From positions 35,922,205 to 35,986,204 of the forward strand of contig OX578276.1 of assembly GCA_951217055.1 (NCBI GenBank): a stretch of 64,000 nucleotides of DNA. The letters are read 5' to 3'. The notes below the pieces were generated by a model, which was not told the DNA's origin, searched no databases, and saw only the letters and a program-made list of their open reading frames with translations. This DNA comes from Gerris lacustris. Taxonomy: Eukaryota > Arthropoda > Insecta > Hemiptera > Gerridae. A program made the translations under genes and the position numbers. Shown here one piece after another: positions 1-9,969 of this stretch; positions within the stretch are counted from its first letter, which is position 1, and each line of letters starts with the position of its first letter.

Positions 1-55
1 TGTCATTTTAAGCAAATAATATATAAAATTAAGCAAATAGATGAAATAAGCTTAC

Positions 56-1462
56 CAAATGGTATCCTTCTGCTTGCTTGAGAGCAGGGTATTTATTCAT
101 GTACTCCTCAACAGTACCCGGCTGCTTTAACTCCTTTATCCGGTATTGCGCGGTGCTCTCCCAGTGGTTTGCAACTGTCTCCCACGGGCTGACATTCCCG
201 TGTAGCCAACTCAAGTGTTCACTTACTATTTCATTTAAGCAATTTTCTTCAAATATGTCACTGCTTGAAGTATCAGAGGCTATTGACGTACTAGCCGACG
301 ATCGGCGCCTCTCAGGAGAAATCAATCCCTGTCTCCTATAATTCCTCTTAACACTTGCGTATGATTGGTGTAGAGCACCGGTGGCTCTTTTGCTGTCAGA
401 CTTCACGTGGTGGTAAATAGCCACCGGCTCCGCAGTGAAAGTTTTCGGTATTTCCACCGCCAACCTCTCAAACTCCTGTTGCACCAACCTCCTCCGCGGG
501 TTTTTGTCGAGGATAGCCCTTAGTAAGGTCCTGGAAAGCAGGGACCTATCTTGGGAAGTTAAGACTTTTCCAGATTCCCTCAGAAGGCTCTGTCCCTCTA
601 GAGAAGAGGTGAGGAGAGTTTTAATCTGAAACAAGGTACAATGACATTAGTAACTTTATATTTTCTCCAGTAAAACAGCTAGCAAGTACACCCTAACTTT
701 AATCTGAAGAAAGTAATTACAGTAAAACCTCTCTTAACTGAAATCCTTTTAACCGAACTACTGTTTGACCGGAGCGATCGCTAGATGGTATGCGAAGAAA
801 ACAGATGAAAACATTTTGTCAAAGAAACAGTAGGCCTACTTTAAAACTGGAAAAATCCTTAATCACTCCTGCCCCTTTTATTTTGGTTAAGAGAGGTTCT
901 ACTGTAATAACAACTTGAAATATTGGTTACGCAAAATAATTTAGATTTTACTCACGATATCTTTTTCAAATAAGTTGATGTGTTCCTCTTCTTCGTCTCT
1001 CACCCGTTTGCTGCTGCTGGGAGTAGAGGCTGGCGGTGAGGCAAAAGAGACAGCACTGCCGGAAGATGTGTCAAACACTGATGGTTCAACCACCTTGCTA
1101 GTACTGGGTGAAAGATCGTCCAGAAAATCGTGCACCCAGTTTCCTGGCTCACCAGACAAACTGGGAATGGATGCAGGAGTTAAAGTAGCACTAGCGTTTT
1201 CAAGTAACACCTTAACAGAAAATAATTTTTAAAAAATTAATACATGAAACCCTTGGGATTGAAAATTTCAAATTTAAATAAACTCAATTGCAATAATTAA
1301 ACTCACTGTGCTAATGACTTGCTCGGGTTTTGACCTTAGGCTGTCCAGTTGATCTAGCAATTTTCTTCGCAACCCTATACTCGGTATTAAAGCGATGAAA
1401 TCGTTCTCTTTAAGTTTAAAGAGAATGTCATAGTTGAATGTCAAGTCTGCAACTTCAGCCAT
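56..1462 (-). CDS. SAMD3-like protein gene, first three exons (3' end outside window)
   Basis: Three coding exons read leftward: 1462-1307, 1210-956 and 625-56. All junctions are GT-AG and all introns are phase 0 (donors GTGAGT, GTGAGT, GTAAGC; acceptors TTAAG and TTTCAG), giving 52, 85 and 190 codons before the frame leaves the window. Exon 1 starts at ATG and ends in a helix like the last helix of a SAM domain (motif IPSIGLRRKLLDQL). Exon 2 is Ser/Pro-rich with an acidic patch (DEEEEH). Exon 3 has a layout I know from vertebrate and insect SAMD3-like proteins: a helical segment, a segment around FTAEPVAIYHH, then a basic segment with a Tyr-containing YASVKRNYRR. Those proteins are poorly understood, so no biochemical role is proposed. 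Intron 1 is 96 bp; intron 2 is 330 bp and carries a MITE. The exon structure is seen directly; the family call is from memory of the pattern. Confidence 0.72.
720..904. mobile_element. pogo/Tigger-like MITE in intron 2 of the SAMD3-like gene
   Basis: Termini are inverted repeats: CAGTAAAACCTCTCTTAAC at the left and the complement of CAGTAGAACCTCTCTTAACC at the right. TA dinucleotides at 718-719 and 905-906 fit a TA target duplication. The CAGTARAACCTC end is of the pogo/Tigger type (Tc1-mariner superfamily). At 185 bp it cannot code for a transposase. Confidence 0.82.
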
Positions 1463-1609
1463 TATAACTCTTAACTTGCCGCGAGCCTATTCAAACATAC
1501 TGTCATATTAGAAACGTCTTGTAAAATAATAAATACCTAATTAAGTTACATATGGGGTAAATATGGTAACTCAAGGGTAAATGTGATAAAAATTTAGTAT
1601 TGTCTATAC

Positions 1610-1840
1610 ACTAGAGAGATTATATGCCTTTGTCAAACTTTACATTATAATATGATAATGCATGGCTGAATTGCAGGAGATGATAAGGTCGAGAATCGCT
1701 TGGTGGCACAACTTTGCTTAATTTATATACACTTGAGAGATTATATTCCTTTGTCAAACAGTACATTCGTATAATATAAACATTTGAGAAGTTATATAAT
1801 ATGTATGATTTATTCATAGGAGAGTTGATACCCCTTTGTC
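1610..1840. repeat. degenerate tandem repeat with a CCTTTGTCAAA motif
   Basis: Three related units about 100-120 bp apart share GAGAGATTATAT followed by CCTTTGTCAAA (near 1615, 1735 and 1785-1842). The motif recalls CCCTTTGTC motifs in the repeats at 25933 and 29249, but no alignment was possible. No coding frame. Confidence 0.4.
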
Positions 1841-2929
1841 AAAAAAGTAAGTTGGACTGAGGGCCCGCCAATTTTTCTATAGACCGTATCATATTCTTCA
1901 ATTTTATGCATTAAAGAGATTATAAGTGAGTCTTAAAAAATTTTTTTTTAGAAATAGGATATTGATTTAATCGAGATGCTAAAACATAAATCGTCTCCAT
2001 AACGTTTCAATAATATATACTGGAGAATTAGATATACGAAGGAAAAAAAAAACCAAAGGTCGGAAAGCGATAATATATTCCGAATATCAATAGGTAATAA
2101 TAGTATATGAAGGCATTAAATCAGTAATACATAGGAATATGAAATATATAATATGTTGAAACTACTTACTTGATAAAACAGAAGAAAAGGGGTGACTTTC
2201 ATCCACAAAGAAGAAATAACAAAACGCACAACACAATACTTGAGCACAACTAGAATGTAAAATAAATGAGAATGAGGTAAGAAAGAGGAGAATAAGGTCT
2301 AAGGGTTTGGTCAATGAACAGGTGTAGAACGAGACTGGAGACTGGCCCTGCCCTTACCCGAGGGATTCGAGGCGTCATATGCCATCAGGCGAGGTAGTGG
2401 GGATATCGTTGTAAGAGAAGGGGAAACAAAGTACACATTTGTCTGTCTCACATAGGCAATATTGTGTTCCGTTTATTACATTTTCTTATTATTCATAGAA
2501 CGACTACAATTCATAGTTTAAGCAGGAATATTACGTTAAAAACCATGTTACATTATATAGAATATGTTTAATAGACGTACTATGATGAAAACACTTTTAC
2601 TTATGATTAACATTACTATTCACTGTGCAGCTTAAAAATACCAAATGCATTATGTGTAAAATCAACCAATTACAAAATCCTATTACAAATAACCTTATTT
2701 TTTTCTCTCGAATTCCGCACTTTCGTACGAAATATTTAAAACATTGTGAGGAATGCGTTGGCTTACTACTCATCAAGGCCTTTAAACAGGAAACAACCAT
2801 GTTTGTCGAGTACAAACAAAGTTAAAACATGACTTCTTCAACACGTGGTCATCTCTGTTTTTCATAATATATAACTAATATATAGGTTTCAGCCTTTTTT
2901 CCTTACTATAGTTTCTCTTTCAAATACAC
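1841..2929. other. AT-rich stretch without recognised gene
   Basis: Only short chance frames are present. I see no conserved motif, paired splice sites with coding bias, or terminal repeats. Confidence 0.5.
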
Positions 2930-3900
2930 ACAAACATGCATTTATTTACACCTATATCTTTAAAAGTACTAATCTGATTTATAAAAAATTTTGATTATAT
3001 GTCGAACGTAGCCCACAGATGGTCCCATGTTACGTTAATGTGGTGGACGAAAAAAATGTCTATGTATTTGACTAATCACCATGATGTTGTTTAAGAAATC
3101 CTTTACTTCTTCTCTTACTGTTTATATTATATCTATATCAACTACAAATGATTTCATTTATTTATTTATTTGTTAACAAAGAATTTCCTCCATCCCTACA
3201 TTTATTATTTCCAATTTTAAGAATTATTTACAATAATAAAATTACAAGTACAAAAAATATTTATTATTCCGTTATCCTTCTCAAGTTTTTCGCTATATAC
3301 GCCGTAGAAACTCCTCGCCTTTCTACCTAAAACGGCTATCTATTTAAATGTATTAAAATTTGTTTGCGTACAAATTAACATTCATGTTCAGAATAAAAAC
3401 AACTTTGACAGATTTAAAATTGAAAGAGGGAAACAATTAAATATATTAAACTGTATACAGAGTGTCCCAGCTTTGTGTCTGCTCTTGGAAATTTCTGTTG
3501 TTTAATTATTTTCCTATATTCATTAGTTTAGCTGTAAAATGGACTTAAGTTTCAATTTTTGCACGTTCAGGGCTCCATATTAGCTAGGACACCCTGTATA
3601 TTAACTTATATTTAACACTGCGAGGAAGGAACGTGCCACACAAATTATTGGCAGTCTATTTTGGTCCCTTGTCTGTCGGTCGGTCTGTCGATAAATTTCG
3701 CGAACCAACACATCTTAAAAACTATACTCGTCTGTTTTTAATTAAATTTGTATGGTAAGTCAGAATTAGCCAATTATTGGACCGGTTTTTCTCTTATTTC
3801 AAATATTTCAAGCCGCGGCGGACACAGGAGAGGAAGTTATATTAAAATTTGTACGACATTTCTCTGCGCAAAAAAAAATCGCCGTACTACATTTCTCATG
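2930..3900. repeat. dispersed repeat, pieces shared with 51990-53360
   Basis: Blocks recur near 52 kb: 2935-3045 (with GTCGAACGTAGCCCACAGAT) resembles 52210-52320; 3655-3880 (Ser/Tyr-free, CTGTCGGTCGGTCTGTC) resembles 52020-52200; 3395-3450 (TTTGACAGATTTAAA) resembles 53296-53350. Block order differs, and the MITE at 3454 lies between blocks. No protein is encoded. Confidence 0.55.
3454..3600. mobile_element. 147-bp MITE with near-perfect 19-bp TIRs
   Basis: The left end TATACAGAGTGTCCCAGCT and the complement of the right end, TATACAGGGTGTCCTAGCT, differ at two positions. No coding capacity. The superfamily is not assigned because TACAGGGTG ends occur in several families. Confidence 0.75.
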
Positions 3901-4674
3901 TTGAGTATAGAAACCCTTTGTTGACCTCGCATGTTACCCTTACCACTTTTGTACAGGTCATCAGGCCCTTTACAATTCTACGGGGATAAGATCAGTTACT
4001 TAGACTTTTTAGTTTTCTAAAACCTGGGGAATTGTCTAAAAAATAACACGACTTATACTTTCTAAATCTATATTATTTTATAATTTAGAAACCCATACCA
4101 ATAATCAGCTTCAAAAATATGTTGAAATAATCCTTCTTATAACTGTTAATGCATATCCTGTCTGGGGAGACTTAGGACCCACAATAAGAATAAGGGAAAA
4201 ACCATGTATTAGTGTTTCAGGTATGCAACAAGCATGAGCAATTCGAAATCTTAAAACCATAATCTCCCACGACCCTTCAAATCTTAAGAACCTGCTATAT
4301 ATTTTACTTTCTGAATAATTTTTACCAATGATTTAAATATATCCCCTAACTATTTATTTATTTTTATTTATTATTATATCCAAGTGCATCCAATGAACTA
4401 TTCTTTTGTTCGAAATTTATTGAATTAAAGGTTAATTTGCCTTACTAGATAGTTAGACTAACGGATATAATATTTAAACTTTCCCCAGTCAAGATTGTCA
4501 ATTAATTTTTATTTTTTTAAAACAAAATAATGTAAACAAACGGTGGGTAACCAAAAAATCTTACCACATCTGGCCTAATTTACTTTGTCATAAGGCTGCG
4601 GGTTACTATAATTGTACCTATAATTGTAATAATTATAATAATAATAATATCGTATTATTATAATGTCACCTATA
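3901..4674. other. no recognised gene
   Basis: AT-rich DNA with an (AAT)-rich patch at 4625-4665. No protein motif or paired repeat was found. Confidence 0.5.
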
Positions 4675-5379
4675 TACAGGGTGTGGTCCAAAAGTCCCCC
4701 CCCCCCCTCTTAACTTTTGAACTGTTTGAGATAATCTGAAATCCCCCCATTTTGGCCCATAGGCCACCTAACTCAAAAAATTTAACGTAGAATGTATATT
4801 TTTGATAGCATATTTGGATTCTACGGTGAAAAATAATAAATTTTTACTTCTAACTTTTTTCCCTATCTCCAATATTTTTGCCCCCTATAGGGGCCAAAGG
4901 TATAAAAATGGTATAGATATCAGCGCATGAGGGCAAAATGGTTGTTGCCCCTAGTACGCTAATATATGAATACACACTTCCCTTTACATGGTACAGATCC
5001 CCCAAGTTCCATTACTTTATTTCAAGCCGTTTAGATTTTATAACGATAACGTGTTATTTATTTACTAAATTTCAGAAGGATTATTTTGCTATCTTTGCCC
5101 CCCAATAAGGGGCAATATATTGGAAATATCAAAAAAAATTACAAAGTGAAAGTTTGTTATTTTTCACCGTATAATCTAAACATGCTATCAAAAATATACA
5201 CTCCAATTTGAAATTTTGAAGGTGGGTAGCCTGCGGGGACAAAGTGGGTGGTTGCCCTTAGTGGGCAATTGCATGAAAAAAAAAACTTCCCTTTGCATGG
5301 TAGAGATCCCTCAAGTTTCATTAATTTATCTCAAACCGTTCAAAAGTTATGAGGGGGGAGACTTTAGGACCACCCTGCA
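4675..5379. mobile_element. fold-back element, family 1 (solitary copy)
   Basis: A 705-bp imperfect palindrome. The left end TACAGGGTGTGGTCC pairs with the right end GGACCACCCTGCA, and internal blocks mirror each other about 5027 (the poly-C/CTCTTAACTTTTGAAC block with GTTCAAAAGTTATGAGG; the GCCCCCTATAGGGGCC block with its partner near 5100). The same family forms the inner element at 59150-60096. The similar translations of 5216-5434 and 59149-59376 reflect shared repeat DNA, not a protein. Confidence 0.8.
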
Positions 5380-6042
5380 TAATACAATATGTATAATAGT
5401 ATATTTAACAAAAATAATGGGTTCCCCTGTGTGAGGTTACGTTAAAAAAGAGTAAGGGTGTGTGTTGTATTTGTGTGTGTGCGTGCTCGTGTGCGTCTGT
5501 GTGTGTGTAGTTGTAGGATTAACGTAAGATCTTTCTAGAATGCATGACGCAACAGTTATCTTTTAATAGTGAGGAATATTCAATTACGTATATTTCCTAA
5601 AACTAGAAAGATTTCATGTTGCATGCAACATATACATGCGGTTAACATTTAGCGTATAATGCAGGCTTACATTGACTATAGTTTATTACAAATGAAACAT
5701 AGGATTTTATGCAAAGATTCATATGCATTTGAAATTTAGCTAACTATGCTGTTACGACATAGATCTCATTTCTATGATACATGGGTTATTGTATATATGA
5801 CAGTATGGTGATAGGTTTTTTAAACATGTTTCATAGTAATAACTATTATTCTGCATTGTAGTTTTATGAATCTATGATACATAGATTTTACTTCTATGAT
5901 TATTTGTTAAACGTACATTTCATCCGATAATCACTCACAATTCATAGTTAATTTCATGCCACCGTTTTATAGTTAATTGTATATGCCTGATTTTTTTCAG
6001 TGTATGCAAGAAGTACTTTATATATATGTTTTTTTTTGCAAT
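5380..6042. other. non-coding, GT-rich patch and short iterated motifs
   Basis: 5458-5510 is a degenerate GT microsatellite. Between 5560 and 6000 the motif TCTATGATACAT recurs with variants and several ATGCAT-like palindromes occur, so this may be an eroded MITE. Its ends could not be placed. Confidence 0.4.
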
Positions 6043-6325
6043 TTAGATTTCATAATCAGAAAATCGAGCAAATATTATTTCTAATAGCTTCTCTTGGTAC
6101 ATATCTGGTGTAAAAGAAATATTTTTTGATGATAACCAATCAATTATTTTACTTTTTTTCCAAGTAGTATTAGGACATTTTTCTTTTACTAAACTATGGC
6201 ACGAGGCATTATCCACACTATAACTTGACCTGATTTAATATTAGGAAGTATCTGTGTCTGAAACCACTCTGTAAATGTGACGTAAGTCATTTCATTGTAT
6301 AATCCCCGGTATTTTTCTTCCCTGT
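6043..6325 (-). pseudogene. fragment of a DDE transposase of the IS630/Tc1-mariner group
   Basis: The minus strand reads FTEWFQTQILPNIKSGQV and then, after a frameshift near 6200, a DNAS motif followed by a frame that ends at a stop at 6043-6045 (with WKKSKIIDWLSSKNI). The order WF...LP...G-x-V-I-V..DNAS is the second catalytic Asp region of insect Tc1/pogo-like DDE transposases. Two bases appear to be missing just before the DNAS codons. Only about 90 codons of a usual 300-400 remain, so the copy is dead. Confidence 0.65.
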
Positions 6326-6794
6326 AAATAATGAATACCAAAAAGTGAAGTGACTCACACTTCTGCTGTTTTGACAAATTACTTATGTAGTTATTATATT
6401 TTTTTCATTATTGACAAATTAAAAGTTTTTTCAAAGTTCTTGCAAAAACGATTAAGCCTAAAAGGTAACTATATAACTTATATAACACTTAAAATAGTTA
6501 ATTACATTGTAATTCTTGTTAAAATATGTGTTATCGTTAATTTGTGTTAACTGATTGCAGGTTTGAAAATATTTTAATGTAGGAACGAAATATGGCCATT
6601 TATGAAATGAGAAAGTTGATTTTATTTCATTTAAAAATAAAGAATTAAACCTCTATTTGACACAAAATAGAAAATTCATTAAAATATTAACAATAACAAA
6701 CAAAACAAGAATAAAATGGTTGTGCGTGAAGTCTCACATAAAAAGGGTTTTTTTGGTATTGTGAATATAAAATTAGTTAGTATAAAGGGCCCCT
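6326..6794. other. AT-rich, no recognised gene
   Basis: Short chance frames only. Homopurine and homopyrimidine runs, no paired termini. Confidence 0.45.
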
Positions 6795-6822
6795 CCTTGT
6801 GCGTGCGGGGGCACGCACAAGG
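6795..6822. repeat. perfect 12-bp hairpin
   Basis: CCTTGTGCGTGC, a GGGG loop, then GCACGCACAAGG, in otherwise AT-rich DNA. It could be the core of a small MITE or a structured RNA; neither is shown. Confidence 0.7.
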
Positions 6823-6839
6823 TTGATGCTTTTAGAAAA

Positions 6840-7350
6840 AAAAATGTATACTCGTATAAGCCAGCCTCACCCAGAGCTGAGCGCACTTCTCTTATTATTT
6901 TCGCACTTTAATTATTATTTTGCCACTTGTATTTTTTAAATTCACGATACATCTTAAAATCTCTTTTAGTACTGTCTCCACTACAGAAGTAGATCTTCGA
7001 GACAGTTTTTGTAATTTTAAAGTTTATATTTGTTTTTTTATTAATATACTTTTCAAAATTATTCACTTGTATAAAGTGAATTTAACTGGCGCAGTCGGTA
7101 GTACCAACACTGGGTTAACTGTATGAATATTAGTTGATTTTCTACAAGATTCACCAGAACTGTTGGACCTCAAAAACTTCTAACTTTAAGCCTTCAAGTT
7201 CTACTAGACTTGTGGACTGGTTGGATACTGGGAGGATTCACCGAGAAACGCCAGAACAGCTGGAACTTCTCCACGAGCATGTAGACGGAGGTAAAGCTCC
7301 ATCAACTTCAGAAAATGCTATTCTTATTGTGAGTAATTTTGTTTTGATAT
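6840..7350 (+). mobile_element. LTR retrotransposon remnant: LTR 3' end, tRNA-Ser primer site, leader
   Basis: TGGCGCAGTCGGTAG at 7087-7101 complements the 3' end of insect tRNA-Ser plus CCA, the priming site used by 17.6/297-type elements. The sequence before it should be the end of a 5' LTR (its start is unclear). The 250 bases after it contain only a short frame. The last 70 bases of the putative LTR recur at 7890-8012. Confidence 0.55.
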
Positions 7351-7889
7351 GTGAATGTGAAAAGATAATAATTTTATGAATATTGAATTTTAAAGAATTT
7401 TTAATTATTTGAATTTTAAAGAAAATATATAGGTATTGTAAAGGAATATAATTGATGAAATAGTCAAAATAATAAAATACTATTTTTCTCTAACATATAG
7501 CTTAGTAATAAATATTCCGTCAAGTACTTGCCAAGGGTTTCTTCGGTCATAAAAATTCATATATCGTACATTATTTTATATATATATTTCTTTTTTTTTA
7601 ACTAAAATATAATATAAAAAGTTGGACTTAGAAGAACTAAGGTATGCATTATGCATATATATTATCCTTTAGCATCTTAGGTATGCACTTATTAGGTTCT
7701 TTTAGGAGTAATGGCCGCCATTTTAGAAACGCGATATATATTTGTGATCCGAATTTTAGTACCTTTAAAATGATACCCCCACCTAATAATTACAAAAAAT
7801 AAAATTTTTGAGTTACCTTAGTTACGGCCACCTATAATTCCTAAAATTTGACTTTTTTTTATTAACTCCCGGAAATAGAAAATATCATT
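7351..7889. other. AT-rich, no recognised gene
   Basis: If 7890-8012 is the matching 3' LTR, this is the wreck of the element body, but no gag, protease or RT motif is visible. Confidence 0.4.
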
Positions 7890-8012
7890 ATACCACAGAG
7901 ATGTATATTTATGTATTTTTGCCCTATTTTTAGAATGTAATTTTTAAGTTTATACTTGTTTATTTATTAAATAAACTTTTTAAAAAGATTCACTTCTATA
8001 AAGTGAATTAAA
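7890..8012 (+). repeat. second copy of the LTR end seen at 7010-7086
   Basis: Shares the order AGTTTATA...TTTATTAATA...TTCACTTSTATAAAGTGAATT with 7015-7086. The primer-site sequence does not follow here, as expected for a 3' or solo LTR piece. Confidence 0.5.
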
Positions 8013-8236
8013 CTCGCGTGACATAAATTATCCCCCATATTGGATTCTCAATTAATCAGCTAAAATGCTATTCTTATTTTTTCTAAGGCCCAGCAGACGG
8101 CAAATTTTGCATATTTCTAGTAACAGCAGAATACTAAAATATTTCCACGTGTTACTAGAGGAAAGGGTTCCTGGTTCAGTAGTCCCCCAATGTTTTTTAT
8201 CGGTAATATAACGAAAAGATACATTTTTTTTTTCGG

Positions 8237-8420
8237 AAATTTTCATTGGTCTACAATTATAAGGTATTAGCGTGAATTATTTCAAAATTTTAAGAATAGC
8301 CGTTATATGGTAGTTGGGTCATAAAATTTTAAAAATGTTTATAGTAAATTTGTAATCTACTCATAAGCAGCTTTTATTTGGTACCCCAATTAAAGTTTTA
8401 AAAAAAATTCCCGTAACATG
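8237..8420. repeat. dispersed repeat, related to 42585-42790
   Basis: Shares in order TGAATYATTTCAAAATTTTAAG, a GCCRTTATAT block, then CTACTCWTMAGCAGCTTT with 42610-42770. Non-coding. Confidence 0.55.
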
Positions 8421-8864
8421 AATTATCCCCCGTTTTGGATTCCCAGTTAAAAGGATCAAATTGATATTCTTATTTTAAAATATTTTGTTGGCTGTGATCC
8501 AATGTGCGTGTGTGTGTGTGTTGGCGTGTTTTCCCCCTTCTGTTTAATTTTTCTTAATAATGAAAAAACTATATTTAAAATATATTTTTTCTTCTTCGTC
8601 TTTTTACTGTCTCATATATAGAGAAAGTATTGTGATGGTTTTTCCTTTGGCCTAGCAGACCGCACATTTTTCATATTTTAGTAACAGCACAAATATAGTA
8701 GTTATACGCAAAAATTTGATGTTTTTGACAAAATGTCATAAAAAATTAAACAATTTCCACAAGTGTTATTTATAGTTTTGTTATTGAATTTGAACAGCTG
8801 GTAATTTTGAGTTAGCTATATTTTTCCTGTATGCGCGATGAAACGATCTTTAATACTGCAAAGT

Positions 8865-8976
<112 letters not shown>

Positions 8977-9029
8977 TAAGTAACTTAAAAATATATATAT
9001 ATATATTTTTAAGTTCTATAAGTTATATA

Positions 9030-9716
9030 TAGTTTTAAGTTTCACGATAAATGTTACAAACTTCGGGAGGTGATTCTACACCCCAAAAGCAACAAAAAAT
9101 TTCCTTTTGACCCCTGTCCGATTCTCAAGTATAAGGGACTTATTTCGGTTTTTCTGATTTTTCTGTAAAACACGAGTTTTCTTCATAAAAATGGTCATAT
9201 CTCCCAAACTGTTGGTCCTATAGCAAATTTGAAACAACCATTGAAAAGCTCATTACATTTTCAATAAGAATGCAAACCTTGAAAGTTTCTAAATAAATTT
9301 CTTTCTCGGAAAGCTTATTAAAAGGGGAAGTTTTGGTGAAATTTGCCAGGCTAAGGCTGAAGAATTGTTTTTGCTTCAAACACAAATAACATTTTCCGAA
9401 TTTTAGAAACTTAATTTTTTTTCCAATTTCGATTGTATTGAAATGATTAGAAATTTATTTAGAAACTTTCAAGGTTTGCATTCTTATTGAAAATGTAATG
9501 AGCTTTTCAATGGTTGTTTCAAATTTGCTATAGGACCAACAGTTTGGGAGATATGACAATTTTTATAAAGAAAACTCGTGTTTTACAGAAAAATCAGAAA
9601 AACCGAAATAAGTCCCTTATACTTGTGAATCGGACAGGGGTCAAGAGGAAATTTTTTTGTTGCTTTTGGGGTGTAGAATCACCTCCCGAAGTTTGTAACA
9701 TTGAAACACCCTGTAT
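9030..9716. mobile_element. fold-back element, family 2
   Basis: Arms of about 260 bp mirror each other: 9051-9310 (TGTTACAAACTTCGGGAGG, then GGTGATTCTACACCCC) with the complement of 9440-9700. The loop is about 130 bp. The right end reads ACACCCTGTATA, the common TATACAGGGTGT end; the left end is eroded next to the TA microsatellite. No coding capacity. Confidence 0.82.
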
Positions 9717-9969
9717 ATTTTTTTTTTTTAAATATTTTTTTTATTCAAAAGTTATTGGAACCGTACAACAGAGTGACAGACAGCATCAGGAATGAAACTT
9801 TAAAAGTTTCATTTTTTTATTTACCAACGAAACTCTAAAAAATGGGCACGAATAAGTTTTAGTTATGTTTCACAACAATTAATTATTAATTCTAGTATTT
9901 AAATTACATTAGGAAACAAATATCGCAAGAAAACCTAAACAGTGTTAATAGAAAGAAAACATGACTTAC

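Noticed and set aside
5216..5434. Similar translations at 5216-5434, 59149-59376 and 59806-60051 (GQSGWLPLVG)
   Set aside because: All three lie in the fold-back family and read through its inverted arms. Other frames are equally conserved, so this is DNA repeat similarity.
9514..9795. 93-codon frame in the right arm of a fold-back element
   Set aside because: It lies in an inverted arm and ends in poly-Phe from a T-run. No family features.
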